The position numbers were made by a program, and so were the translations under genes. The notes below the pieces were generated by a model, which did not search any database, was not told where the DNA came from, and worked only from the letters and a program-made list of their open reading frames with translations. Positions 33,677-45,956 of a DNA stretch of 64,000 nt are shown here, piece after piece (position 1 is the first letter of the stretch; each line of letters begins with the position of its first letter). The stretch is from Aedes albopictus (Eukaryota; Arthropoda; Insecta; Diptera; Culicidae), in the NCBI RefSeq assembly GCF_035046485.1, contig NC_085138.1, positions 276,253,694 to 276,317,693 of the forward strand, in the 5' to 3' direction.

Positions 33677-34634
33677 TATACTTATTATACTGCCCATAAC
33701 TGCATATTTGTAACATTTGTAATTTTTGTCAATATTGAGTTAATACCAGGAATCATTTCCAAATCATCAGTACTTTTATCCACCCAAATGAACTTTACAA
33801 GTTTGTTCTACAAAATGTGTAAAAAATACCAAGTCGTTTTGTCCCATTATCAAAAATTCACGGATCTTCTTCTTCTTCTTCTTAATTGCTCGACGTCCCC
33901 ACTGGGACTTGGCTTGCCTCGCTTCAACTTAGTGTTCTTTGAGCACTTCCACAGTTATTAATTGAAGGGCTTTCTTTGCCTGCCATTGCATGAATTTGTA
34001 TATTGTGAGGCAAGTACAATGATACACTATGCCCAGGGAGTCGAGAAAATTTTCACGACCGGAACGGGAATCGAACCCGCCGTCTCCGGATTGGCGATCC
34101 ATAGCCTTAACCACTAGGCTAACTGGAGACCCAACACGGATGTAACCGCATAACAGTCACATTGGGAATATACACTAACCTCATAGCGTATCATCAGTCA
34201 TATTTTGTCTAATTATTTTTTCAACAAATCGCCCAGCATACGCATACAAGAAGAGCTGGGGAAGATTTCATTGCAAGAGGATTAGTTTAGATTTTTTGTA
34301 AAATTTTTGAAATTTCGTTCCTTTTCCATACTAGCGCAAGCTGCAAACTTTGAGCTTCGTTTTCTCCAATTCTTTATTACACCAACTAACCTAACCTCAA
34401 AATGACTGACAGATCTCAGGTCATTTTGACAGATGCAACATGAGCATGAAAAGGACGGCAACAAGATCGATAAAATAGAATATATGATCCGTCTTTTTCA
34501 TGCGTGTGTGCGGTCTGTCAAAATGACCTGAGAATTGTCAAACATTTCCATGGCTAGCTTTGTTGGTGTAATGAAGAATGCCTACTTTGGTCGAATGTGA
34601 CTTATATGCAGTTATGGGCAGTATACTTATTATA
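33677..34634. mobile_element. CTGCCCATAACTGCATAT TIR element with 13 bp flanking repeats and nested SINE
   Basis: The body 33690-34621 starts CTGCCCATAACTGCATAT and ends ATATGCAGTTATGGGCAG. TATACTTATTATA occurs exactly at 33677-33689 and 34622-34634. A minus-strand SINE interrupts it at 33866-34134. A further inner inverted repeat pairs CTCAGGTCATTTTGACAGA (about 34416) with TCTGTCAAAATGACCTGAG (about 34516). No coding capacity. Confidence 0.78.
33866..34134 (-). mobile_element. tRNA-derived SINE, Feilai-like, nested
   Basis: On the minus strand the head begins GGGTCTCCAGTTAGCCTAGT near 34132. It carries GGTTCGATTCCCGTTCC near 34060, and the element ends in an AGAAGA tail at 33866-33882. The TSD is CACGGAT at 33859-33865 and 34135-34141. 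The head matches the SINE at 4087-4314. Confidence 0.85.
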
Positions 34635-35640
34635 CTAAATAGATCGAAAATAAACACCGACGAAACAGGCACAAGTTACACATTGAACGTCACTCAAAAT
34701 ACGTTGGCTATAACTCTAATAAACTGACATTTCGCATTGCGCCAGTCATTGTTCAAAAGCTATCAGCCATTACAACAAGCTCATCTGCTACGGCACCGAC
34801 CGTTAGGCGTTTCTTAAAACCATTATCTTTCAAGGCCAGTTTTGTGCGTAAAAAATCCAACACCTTCAGAAAATGTGAAAGGTAGATTCTTTAAGCTCTG
34901 GCGCAAATAAAGTAGGTAGCGTTTTCATTACCCTCCAAGCAGCAGCAATGTAAACGTAGTAGAGCCGTGTCGGTCAGTCAATTGATCTGCTCTACGTCGT
35001 CGGTCGATCGGTCCGTATGATCCTCATTTTTGCAAAGGTCAAGTTTCAAGCAATTTTTCTGCGACCCAATGCTTCATGTGGTTGATAGTTACTTGCTAGC
35101 TTTTCGAGTTGCTGCTACATATAGCTCTAATACAGGCAGGCGGTAGAAATACATCAAAATAATTGAGTTCGACCATCTAGGCTAGCCGAAACAGCCCCAT
35201 GGTATTAGACATAGCACAAGTCGTGAAATATAAACAGCTCGCAAGCAGTCATCCGCACCCGCAGAGTGAGGAATGATCGATGCCAAAAATCTATGAACTA
35301 GATGGGTTTGGTCCGGCATATGTGAGCCATAATAATGGAGTCCATATGGGGTACTTTAGCGGCGTTTCTGGTAATGGATTGATGATCGAGTAGATGGCAT
35401 ACCTACGTAAAACCATTTGGGAAAATTGTTTTGTAATTAAGCATGCTACTTTCGGCGGAAAATGCTGCATCCGTGCTCCGAATGTAACTCCCGACAGTTA
35501 ATGGTCTTGTTTTATTTTTGTCTACTTCCGTAAGTTTATGTGTGCGGGCTTGTTGATCTTAAGGTCATCGTTTCTTCCTTTCAAGCTGAAATGATCAAGC
35601 TCATCTCTGGGTGCTGGCTGTTTTGGAACTAATCTTTGTA
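34635..35640. other. Unassigned sequence
   Basis: About 1 kb of moderate GC content with no ORF above 60 codons and no visible repeat ends. Confidence 0.35.
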
Positions 35641-35908
35641 CGTCTTCTTCTTCTGGCGTAACGTCCCCACTAGGCCAAATTCTGCTTCTCAGCAGTGGTC
35701 TATGAGAGCACTTTCACAGTTATTAACTGATTGCTTCCACTCCAAATTACCATATTGCATGTTCATATCGTGTAGTAGACACTACATGCCCAAGGAAGTC
35801 AAGGATGCTTCCTTTACAAAAAGTTCCTGGACCGGCCGGGAATCGGCATGCTGGTCATGCTGAATACCCACGCATTTACCGCTGTGCCTATAGGGACCCT
35901 CAGCCTAA
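35641..35908 (-). mobile_element. tRNA-derived SINE, minus strand
   Basis: A TCTTCTTCTTCT tail at 35643-35654 is followed by the CGTAACGTCCCCACTAGGCC body. The tRNA-like head reads on the minus strand as GGGTCCCTATAGGCACAGCG near 35905. The B box is degraded (GATTCCCGGCCGGTCC). It is the same broad family as 36103-36390 in the opposite orientation, about 200 bp away. Confidence 0.72.
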
Positions 35909-36090
35909 AATATATCAAAGACAAAAAAATGCTTTTGAGACGACAAACCAATAGTTCATTTTTATACCGCGATGTAGTCATACTTGATTGCAATAGAACT
36001 ATTCAAAGAACACCGCTAAGATGCAACCTCTCTTCCAATCGGAATCAATTAAGTGCCCGACGGAGGAAAAAGCAGTAATGCGCTTTATAG

Positions 36091-36402
36091 ATTATACAAA
36101 TTCATATAGGCCCATATAGCCGAGGCGGTAAACGCACGGGTATTCAGCATGACCATGCTGAGGGTGACGGGTTCGATTCCCGGTCGGTCCAGGATCTTTT
36201 CGTAAAGGAAATTTCCTTGACTTCCTTGGGCATAAAGTATCTTCGTGCCTGCCACACGATATACGCATGCAAAATGGTCATTGGCAGAGGAAGCTCTCAG
36301 TTAAAAACTGTGGAAGTGCTCATAGAACACTAAGCTGAGAAGCAGGCTTTGTCCCAATGAGGATGTTACGCCAAGAAGAGAGAGAGAGAGATTATAGAAA
36401 TT
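36091..36402 (+). mobile_element. tRNA-derived SINE, plus strand, with TSD
   Basis: The body is 36103-36390. The head CCCATATAGCCGAGGCGGTA has an A-box-like core, and GGTTCGATTCCCGG near 36169 is the B box. The tail ends in GA repeats (36378-36390). The flanks ATTATACAAATT (36091-36102) and ATTATAGAAATT (36391-36402) are the TSD with one mismatch. Confidence 0.83.
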
Positions 36403-37834
36403 GTGAATCGAAATGAAAAGAAAACTATCCATACTCAACTGCTTCTAATGACATTTTAAATATTGAAGAAACAATGTATGGCGTAAGGTGCCAATTCACG
36501 CCGAAATGCTATTATCATTGTCATCATCATTATGACTTTCTAATGTCTTTTCTTAAAGTTCGCCTGCGACACAAACCATGGATGGCCATACACACGGTGA
36601 AGTGCCGAATTTCAACGTCCCCGTTTTCCTGACCATGCATACGTTTCAAGTGCCCCGGGTCATTCAAGTTCCAAAGTATTGCGGTAGTCCAAAACTAAGC
36701 GTGGCGCCTATTATGTCGGACACAATTGAAGGAACAAAACCATTAACAGAAGCCCCTTAATAATTAGAGCAAGGTTTTTCGAGTCCATAAATTATCCGCG
36801 TCCTTTCCGCATGACCCATTTCGAAATTTACGAAGACATCTCGCTTTGAACAAAAATAATCCGTGGTACCGTTGCGTTGGTAACCTTCCAACCAGGAAAT
36901 ACCTACTCCATTTAAGTGAGTCTTATCGCTTTTCTGTCAACATATACCACCAACTTCATCGGTGCCGTCCTTAGGTGTTCGCTTCACTAGTAAGCCCTGG
37001 TGGTGAAATGTTGGCGAAAAGTCTGATAAACGAACGCTAATTATTTACAGAAGCTACACTTAACGCAGCTCAACCCAACCCACAGTGAAGGGAGAATTTG
37101 GCAGACAGGTGGCCGGGCAGCGTGGCGTGGTGTGGTACTCAACACAAACAATCAGGAAGCCAGACCTGAGAGCCAATTAAACGCACGAAACCAGTTGCTA
37201 CGAACATCCATGTACCGACCAGCCTTTTCCTCCCGCTGCTCCACCTATACGGTGTACTGTACACACATTCGTATAGTTGTGCGATGTGCGCCAAAAAGCA
37301 TGTCTGCCAATCAAAAATTTTAATCCGCGGAACTTTACGCTGCGTCGACGGTTGAGGAAAGAGAAGTGGTGGTTGATGCATTTTTACATTTTTTTTTGTT
37401 TTCTTGTTTGAGCATGAATGCAATTGTTTCGAAAGATTTTCTAATGGTGTAGAATTTTCCTCTTCTTTGTTTTTGTTTGAAACTTAAATTTATACAAAGG
37501 ATATTTATATATAATACTGAAACTTGTTGATTTAAAATCCGTTCATTTTTTTAACGTTGACAATAATCGATGAACGCTTTGTCGTGTGATTTATGGTCAA
37601 TATGTGTGCAAAATTAAAAGAGCTTCCTGTACCGCCGGAAAGAATAACGTTTGGTTTCTACTGAGTTCTGCATTACCTACATATTTATGAAGATGCATTT
37701 TTAATTTGATGCATATTTTGTGTAAGACAATCAGGAAGTGAACGGGCTTGGTGATCTACTCAGGAACCACTAAGTCGTAGCATATGGAATGGCGATATGG
37801 AGGTCGAGTGTGCATCGTTCCATTTAACTGATTG
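36403..37834. other. Unassigned sequence
   Basis: GC-richer patches at 36570-36760 and 37080-37360 hold ORFs of 60-94 codons on both strands, with no motif and no conserved signal that I can name. An old exon or regulatory region cannot be excluded. Confidence 0.3.
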
Positions 37835-38041
37835 TTAAGGACAAGGTATTTGCAGTACATAACGCAAATTTTCTAGAGCACCGCTTTTTAGAACCGTTCA
37901 ATGGATATGGCTGCAAATGCATCACGCTGACTGTTCAGTGATTGTAACATCGTGATGCATTTTTATCCAAATCCGTTTAACGGTTCTAAAAACGGTGCTC
38001 CAAAAATTGTGAGTTATGTGCTCCAAATACCTTGTCCTTAA
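37835..38041. mobile_element. Palindromic MITE flanked by TTAA
   Basis: The body 37839-38037 (199 bp) starts GGACAAGGTATTTG and ends with the inverse. TTAA lies at 37835-37838 and 38038-38041. The arms pair along nearly all their length (GAGCACCG, TTAGAACCGTT, AAATGCATCACG). TTAA targets are characteristic of piggyBac-type elements, but the terminus is not a canonical piggyBac end. Superfamily is therefore tentative. Confidence 0.75.
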
Positions 38042-38990
38042 ATATAGAGGAACATGGTCCAAAATGCACTGGTGGGATAGATCAACGCTCGAAATCATTC
38101 CTAAATGTGATTTGATCATCACTACACGCGAAAAACCCGTTCTGATAAGCGTGAACGGCGCAAATAATATAAAATATCCTTCCAAGAAGCCATGCAGGCA
38201 AACCCACGGAAATTCATTAAATATCTGTATGACAAATGGCAACTTCCTGTTTTTTTTTTTTGTACTTGCAATTAAGGTTTTCTGACCATTTTGTTAATAG
38301 TCATGTGTTTCCAAAAAAAATGAAAAACACATGGAGGTGCATGGTTGTTAATGCCTATGGTGCCATGTTAAGTGGAATCTTGCTCCACAGCAGTTGACTT
38401 TTTTGCACCACTTCTGTTGAACAATTTTTTAAAAAGGCTAAAAATATTTTCAATCAAAATGTTTAAATCTGCGGTTTTAGGTTCTGGTAAAATTTTAGAT
38501 TTGCCGATTTACGGTCAACTGATATTACTCTCGATCGACTTCCTTTATTTGTATGATCAGTAATAATTACAGCTATTTTATTACTTCTTCCTTTACCTGT
38601 ATTAGCCTATTACCTAGTATTGTGGAAAAAATAAGTTCAAGTTGTTACGTTTTTCATTTTTAGTTAGATTTACACACCAAGTTCAGCAGTAAGGATTTCA
38701 GAAAAAAATGAGTTATGATGAAATATCAAAAATAGCAAATTTCGCATTTAATAATATAAACCCAGTTATCTGTTTATTTTCCCGAGCTTCGATAAAGCTT
38801 AACTTTGGTAAAATTCTGCAGAATTTCTATAATCTATTCGTCGTAAATATACAATACTTGATATTATTTTAATTCTTTTAAATGGATTATTTTTCTGGAG
38901 AAATATACAATTGTCACAATATTTACAAAGACGTTGTATACATTTTTATGATTTTTTTTTCCAAAATGTGTGTAAGAATCAGTTCTGAAA
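38042..38990. other. Unassigned AT-rich sequence
   Basis: Very AT-rich, with short motif-free ORFs (38016-38285, 38372-38563). No repeat end recognised. Confidence 0.35.
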
Positions 38991-38991
38991 A

Positions 38992-39231
38992 TGTCATTTC
39001 GTCATATCTAAATTCAACCACCTACAGCTCATTTTGGAAGCTCAACGTTAGAATATAGGCATTTTTCGAAGGTAGTCCATGACATTCACCTTAAATATTC
39101 GAAACAGAGGGGGTTTTCTGTGATTTTGTTGTAGAACTGTTCATGCCGCCCAAGTTTTTCATATTCCCAAGTTCAGCTTCTAAAATGAGCTGTAGTAGGG
39201 GGTTGAATTTAGATATGACGAAATTACATTT
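38992..39231. mobile_element. Relative of the 9425-10051 MITE
   Basis: Both arms carry ATTTCGTCATATCTAAATTC and AGCTCATTTT in inverted orientation. The centre includes GCATTTTTCGAAGGTAGTCC, also present in the 9425 element. This copy has no nested SINE. The outer CCAGTGCTGAAAAA terminus is diverged, so the ends are approximate. Confidence 0.7.
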
Positions 39232-39253
39232 TATTTATTGTTCACTATCTTCG

Positions 39254-39674
39254 TCATGGACACACGGATATTTTGATTCGGTTTTCAAACTCTAATTTAG
39301 ACATATTAAAATCGAAGACTGCACTAACTACATTAAAAGCTTTCAAACACGCACAAAAAGGACTATTTTGACCATAGTTGGTTCTATGAAGCGGGATTGC
39401 AAGACGCGTTGAGCTACGAAATTGACGTGGTGGAACATTCAAGGGAATTTTACCAAGAAGAGTAGGACAATCGATGTTTGAGGAGATCAAAGACGGACGA
39501 TCGCTGTAGTTTAACTCTCCTCGCCGTCAAGGATTCTAAATTGATGAGTTGGCAACGGTCTGGATAACTTGTCCAAATTGGAGCAAGATACTCCGAAATG
39601 CTCCGAATTAGTGCGCAGAACACTGTTTTCAGTGCGTAGACGTCAGTGAAATCCGAAGCAAGCATTTTCAGCAT
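39254..39674 (-). pseudogene. LINE reverse transcriptase C-terminal fragment, Jockey-like
   Basis: Two overlapping minus-strand frames encode the thumb/C-terminal part of a Jockey-type protein. The upstream one has FTDVYALKT and IRSISEYLAPIW. The downstream one has IDCPTLLGKIPLNVPPRQ and ends FENRIKI. A frameshift near 39470-39500 separates them, and no catalytic core is present. It lies on the same strand as the ORF at 1-1794, but belonging to the same family cannot be shown because the parts do not overlap. Confidence 0.75.
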
Positions 39675-40330
39675 TGGTTAGAATACGTAAAAGCTGTAGT
39701 GTTCTGTATTGTTGTATGAAGTAAAATTCACATTAGAAACTTGTAAACTTAACTAAAACTCCTAAGATAAAGAGTTTACTGAAACTGCACCGATCACTTG
39801 GGCACCTTAACCTTATTTTGACTTTTTCATAAACAATGATACAAACTCAAAAATTTGCAAGGTTAAGTTGTTTGGTTAAGTGCTACGTAGCGGTACTCGT
39901 GCAAAGCGATAAGATTTTTTTTTTCAAAGGGCAGTACATATTTTCTAAAATGGCGTTTTTTTTTGTGAAAATGCGTACTGGTGGGTCCCAAAGTTCTGTA
40001 ATAACCAAAAGTGGATTGCAAGCTGGAAAAGTGTGAGAACCTCTCTCTATTACTTGTAGAAATATACACAATTGTACTGAGAAGAAAAATCTACAACTAT
40101 AAAAAAATACCGTTATAAATTAATATGAAACTAAGTACGAGTTACGTACATTTTGCGTTTGTGTTATTTTTAATAACAATTCTATCAATGTCAAAATACT
40201 GAACACGGTATAATATAGAATTGACTGAGTTATACCGAGCTGTAAAACGTTGAGTCGAAAAGGAGAGCGTCTAACATAGCTCTGGTCTTCACAAGTTCCT
40301 ACATCATGCTTCCACAGGTCAAGCGATGAC
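39675..40330. other. Unassigned sequence
   Basis: AT-rich sequence with no recognisable element. The ORFs at 39836-40332 on both strands lack motifs. Confidence 0.3.
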
Positions 40331-41827
40331 AAAGACCGCCAGCTAAGAGTTGTGTGCTTAGCTGGTAGTGCACCCTAGTCACTGTTGTCCTTCTGACTTC
40401 AGCTAGATTGAGGAGGTACGTCTCGAGCGTATGTTCACCAAGGAGGTGCGGCTCATACAACGTCTGTTCTGGTATCTAGCGGCTCAGAATGAAAGGCTCC
40501 TCCACCAAAAGCTATACCTAAGGTGGCAGCCCCACCACGGTGGATATAGGACCTTAGGCCAACAACCTACTGTTTCCGAACCCCAAAAACTGTTACAGAA
40601 ACCGAAAATGAAAGATTACGAACCGATTCAACGGCATTCGACTTTTAGCGCGAAACAACGGACAAGAATTGGAGCTTGGAATGTTCTAACCCTAGTCCAG
40701 CAGAGTAAACTGGTACAACTGGGCAATGAGGCATGCCGTTTGAAGCTTGAGCTCCTAGGACTGAGCGAAGTCCATTGGCTGAACTTTGGAGAATACAGAT
40801 TGGCTTCGGGTCAAATTCTAAAATCCTCTGGCCTACGAGGGGAACACGCCACCCTGGAGTTGGTTTTCTGCTCAGCGCTCATGCCCACGCTGCGCCCATG
40901 AAGTGGGAACCTATTTATGAGAGGATTATTGTAGCCAGATTCAGAACACGGGTTTGAAACCTTACCGTGATCCAATGTTACGCGCCAAACGATGCTGCCG
41001 AATTGCAAGACATAGAGAACTTTTACAGCTTACTGAATGCTGTCGTGGGCAAGATTCCGAAAAGCGATATCCAGACCCACATAGGTGACTTCATCGCGAA
41101 GGTTGGTTCCGACAGCTCGAACTATTTGTTTTTTACTATCAACAGGCTAACTTATGCCCTAATGATATTGGATCTAACTATGAGCACGTCATGGGACGAC
41201 ATGGTCTCTGAGAAATGAGCGAGAACGAAGAGCTATTTGCAGAGTTTTGTAGGAAAAATGCCATGGTGATTGGGGGATCGCTCTTTCCTCATCGATCAGA
41301 GCACAAAGTGACATGGGTTTCCCGTGATGGCGTCATAATCAAATCGACCACATCTGCATCTGCTTAAAATGAAGACGGAGCCTTCTTGATGTGCGGAACA
41401 AACGTAGCACCAAGATTGCGTTCGATCATCATCTCTTAATCGGCGAGATCCGGCTACGCATTTCTCAGATCCATCAACTGGAGGAGGAAATCGCACACGC
41501 CGACTGAAAGACGCTGCGGTGAAAGGTCCTTCGTCGAGGAGCTGGAGATCCGTGCTGCGAATGTTCCGGAATGTGGAAGCGTAGAAGATCAATGGAGCGC
41601 CATCGAAAACGCCTTCATCGCCACCGGCGAGAATAATTTGGGTGAGCACGTACCCGGAGAAAGCAGTGGATCACAGCTGATACCTGGAGGAAGATAGTGG
41701 AGCGAAGGAACTCCAAAATCGTGATGGAGCGAGCGAAAACACGAGGAGCCAGAGCTGTAGCCCGTCAACGCTATTCGGCTCTCGAGAAGGAAGTGGAACG
41801 CTCATGTATACTGGACAAAAGAGCTAA
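40331..41827 (+). pseudogene. LINE fragment, family III: 5' region and endonuclease
   Basis: After a possible 5' UTR (40331-40610), an AP endonuclease appears in shifting frames. RTRIGAWNVLTL is near 40661 (the first catalytic Asn), LGLSEVHW near 40752 (Glu), IQCYAPND near 40967, HIGDFIAKVGSD near 41080 (GDFN changed to GDFI), KVTWVSRDG near 41308, DHHLLIGEIRLR near 41426 (the SDH position) and a basic linker KTRGARAVARQRY near 41727. Stops and frameshifts break it, and it ends at RAKG where a MITE starts at 41828. No reverse transcriptase remains. The linker differs from families I and II. Confidence 0.82.
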
Positions 41828-42004
41828 GGGGCCCTCCATATACCACGTGGACAGAAAATTCATGGTTTTTGAACTCCTCCTCCCTCCCCGTGTACAAGCG
41901 TTTTCTTCATGTCGCTGGTGTTATCTGAAAGGTTTCATCGGAACAAAAAAGTTTGTATGGGATGAAAATTCTATATACTCGAAGAAAAATCGTGGTTTTT
42001 CATG
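41825..42004. mobile_element. GGCCCTCCATATACCACGTGG MITE, left part
   Basis: TAA followed by GGGGCCCTCCATATACCACG starts at 41825-41828. The expected inverse right end is only half visible (CGTGGTTTTTCATG near 41991-42004), directly beside the next element. It resembles the element entering the right edge of the window at 63960. Confidence 0.55.
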
Positions 42005-42984
42005 TACCGTAAAATGGGGTAACTTTGATAGCTTTTCAGCGAATTTTCTCAAAATTTTTATATGTAACAGTACTTTCCTGAGTTTTATATTATTAAAACA
42101 AGTACTGGGGTATCAGTTATCAATTGCAATTATTAGATTCGATAATCTGAAATATTTTGGATAACTTTTAGTTTTTCATATAACTGAAAATCGGACTTTC
42201 ATTTTGGGGTAACTTTGATAATGCCCTAAAAGCACATCAAATCTCAAAAAATAATCACACATTGAAATCTTAAGAGTATGAACATGTTCTCTCATTGGCT
42301 TGTAGAATATATAAGATAGAATTTTTATATCAAAATATTGATTTTTTTTTCTAAATTCTACATATAAAAATCAGTTTGTGAAGTATTGAGTGCAAAACAC
42401 AATAAATATAGCTATCAAAAATCATTATCTTTGTAATAATAAATGCTTAACGGTACATCAACATATGATTCATGGTTAGTTTTCTTTTTTTGGGTAGTTT
42501 TTTAATGTTTTATTAACCAATTTTGAACAACAAATATTTATCTACATGGAATTACAAGGGCATTGCATACTTTTAGGCGTTTATCAATGTATGGAGATTA
42601 ATATCCCAGTTTACAAAATTGCTTCCATTTCATAAAAACACACTTCGTTAAGAGATTCAAGGCCAGATTTGGAATCTACTATGATGAATCTATCGAGAAT
42701 AAGAGTCCATTCATTGAAAAAATAGATGTAACGAAGTTGTATAGCAGATTGTTTGAAGAGGTTGATAAATGACAAAAATATCAACAATTTTTTATTTTTT
42801 GTCCAAAAAGTTGTATATAAACTAGATTTTAATGAAAATACGTCTACTTTCATATGTATAGAATTGATTTACGTTTACCTTTTTCTTAACTGGTTGAAGG
42901 AATCATAGTTATAAGATAAATTACACAATGCCTGCCGCACTATCAAAGTTAACTGCATTATCAAAGATACCCCGTTTTACGGTA
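42005..42984. mobile_element. CCGTAAAATGGGG TIR element, TA flanks
   Basis: The body 42007-42982 (976 bp) starts CCGTAAAATGGGGTAACTTT and ends with the inverse (ATACCCCGTTTTACGG). TA is at 42005-42006 and 42983-42984. The words AACTTTGATA and TATCAAAGTTAAC recur near the ends. The interior is AT-rich and non-coding. Confidence 0.8.
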
Positions 42985-45956
42985 CCTGATAAGTGATAAT
43001 ACTATTAAACGAAACAGTTTATAAACCGTTTACAATAATAGGGTATTGGTTTCCTTATTAACCCTCCTAAGATATTAATCTAAGCGCACAACAATAGCGT
43101 AGTGCACGTTCATCGAGTCAGCTTGGGTCATATTGACCCCAACATCAGTAGGTCGGCTCCAGAGGCACGTTCTCCTCCATTTGGGAAATTTTTTGCCATG
43201 AACATCCTACTAAGGTTAAGCATATAACTCCCATTTTTATCCTACTCCAAACAAAGGATAACGTTCCATATTTGTTTTGTTTATTATTTTTGTTTTTTTT
43301 TTATGAGTGAGCACACATGAAAACAAAAAGAATGGATACGGTGCCGTAATCGCTTGTTTTTGAATAGGAATAATTTGAGAGCGTCAGAATACTTTTGGCA
43401 CTCATACCCTACCATACAAAACCCCAAAACCTCTTTCACTACTGCTTTTTTTCTCCTGGTATATATTTTAAACCCCTCATAGACATTTTCCTATTTCGCT
43501 GAGGCCTTTCCGATAGGACAGGAGTCATAAGTGTCCATGGAATGGACCACACCCCATACATTTATGCCCATTCTCCTCTTTAAATACTTATCATTCTTGA
43601 AAATATTTCCATAAGAAAGTAATTTATATGATGGAAAGTCAAGCAAAAGTGTTTTTTTTGCAATGGTGTAGCATTTCGAAATGTTTCTTTGTCATTTTTT
43701 CGGATTCAAAGCTTGACATTTCGTATTTATCCAACTTGACTAGTTTGGTTGGACAAATGTACGACTCATGTGTGCTGAAAAAAATTGCAACTTATTGCAT
43801 AAATAGCTATTTTACGATGAATTTTCGATACAAATCAACGATGGGGAGGGAGGTATGAAATGAGTAGTGCTAAAGTGTGCCAGAAATAAAAGATCTGGAA
43901 ACCGCTGATGTACTAAATAAACCAAATACCTTGTGTGACGATCTACTGCTGGGACAGAAGTTCTGTGTATCGTTGCCGCCAGTGTTATATCCGTTTGGGT
44001 TGTGCTCAACCCAAATTGACCGTGTCCAACCTAAATATAAGATGGGTTTCCTCCTCAAGCCCAAGTATTCCTCGGTACAATCCTGGCTATTCAAACATAT
44101 GCGCTGGGATGTCTCTCTTCAGCGTCAGCAGACACTTCACCTCTATTTTTCTTTGAAGATATTTCTCAACAGATCACCACCGTACATAAATATACGAAAC
44201 TAATGACTTTCCACTTTATGAGCTAACTGTTGTTGTAGCAAGGTGCTATGTACGAATCGGAAATGGGCTCCACTGCCGACATAGAAACAGCTGCAATAAT
44301 CACTATCCTCTTCTTTTCTGGGTTGGTCGGCGATTTTCAAGACCATGTGGCTGAAAGCAAATGATATCCACAGCACAGCCACTGGGTAGGCTTGATATGT
44401 ACTATACCGCCATTCATACACACAAAAAGCACTGAAAAAAAAATTCGTTCTCCTTGCACTAATAAGCACGGTGGAATTTATTATTAACTTTTAATTCAAT
44501 TTATCTTCGCCACAGCTTTCCAAGAGGTCTGAGGTTGCCTATATTTCATTCACTTTCGAGTGCACAATAATCCATCATCGACAGCAACTGCGCGTCGAAG
44601 ATCAGCCAACCGTCACCAAACGAGCATCATTTAGTGTAGCACTTTGCGGTCAAATTCGTGAAATTTTTGTGAGAGACCTTGAACCAGCTTGTTCCGAGCT
44701 GAATAATTTTTCAGGAACAATCCCCACTGCACTGGATGATCACGCACTTTGTAAACACGATTTCTGGAAAATTTGTGCGTACTATTTTCCAATAACTGCC
44801 TTTCAACAGCTCATTGATCACTTCACTGCACGCGGCTGGGCTCACTATTGGACCGCTCCGTTACGCGAATCGACCGCGAACTGAATTGAGCGGGGATCGC
44901 GTGAATTGCACCCAGTCAGCCGGTAAAAGGGGATTTGCTTCGAACGGATGGACCGAGATCGAACGCGATCGATGTGCTCAGATCTGGGAGAGAAGGCGCA
45001 CCAGACGGAGAGAAAGAAAGCTTATACTGCCACTGCCCAGCACCGCAACTTTTCTACTGATAGGTGGTGGAGTTGATGCGTGTTTCCGCGATCTGGCACC
45101 TACCTGGCCGTTCAGGTTGCGTTCAGCGTAAACAGAGAGCCGTTGATGGTTGCGAGAGAGCGGAAAAAGCAACACGCGCGCTTAGTCGGAGTATGAATAA
45201 AATAAGGTCGAAAATGCTGAGAGTGAGTCCGCGTTTTAACGGATATGTGGAGCTTGGTATAAGTACCGAAAGCTTTGGTTCGTTACAAAGCTTTAGAGTG
45301 GAAACAAAAAGACGTGTTGCTGGACAAAAAAAAAACGTTCAAATGGTTTTAATCAGTCTTGTGCATTATCACCATCATAACACAAAAAAGCCGCAACATC
45401 AACATTGCCCTTCTTCCTCCATCAACGCTACAGCCGACCGTCTCTATGTTGCAAACGAACACATTCGAGACGAACGCATTGATACGGTGGCTGCCGCCGC
45501 CACGCTCTTTCTCTGCAAATCTCTTGAGTAGCCGAACGCTTCTTAACCGTCGTTCCGACGCAGAGCTATGTCACTCACTGCTGGGTGACTCTCGTCTGAA
45601 AATGCCAGGATGAGGGTCAATTTGTTAAGTTGTATTGCATGGCACAGCAGACACAAACATAGCACGCCCTATGAATAGAATGCAAAGCGTAGAACAAAAA
45701 CTCGCTTCGGTGTTTCATCGTGTGGTTCGGAAACAAGAGACGATCGCTGCTGTTGGATGTGGTTGACTCTGCATTGAACGAGGGTTGGCTTGAGTGGCTT
45801 TTGCGTGAATCGATTATGTTTTGATGGACTGCGTTTGTCGTATGAAGTGATGGTTAGAGCGAGTGTCATTCGACATTGACCCTCCTGAAACTGCACAACC
45901 CTGGTTTTAATGTACCAGAAGTTGCCATTGACCAAACGTGTACATATGTATAACGA
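42985..45956. other. Unassigned sequence
   Basis: About 3 kb without a recognised gene. The segment 43060-43150 carries the AACCCTCCTAAGAT ... CATATTGACCCCAACATC motif shared with 18526 and 55430. The region 44500-45620 is GC-richer and holds ORFs up to 155 codons (45064-45531), but no domain, no consistent codon usage and no splice signals stand out. It could be a decayed promoter or exon region. Confidence 0.35.

Noticed and set aside
36110..36190. Possible tRNA gene with good B box
   Set aside because: It is followed by the Feilai-like body and GA tail and flanked by a 12 bp TSD, so it is a SINE.
45064..45531. 155-codon plus-strand ORF
   Set aside because: No domain, mixed composition and a His/Pro-rich patch without family resemblance; no splice or start context supports it.
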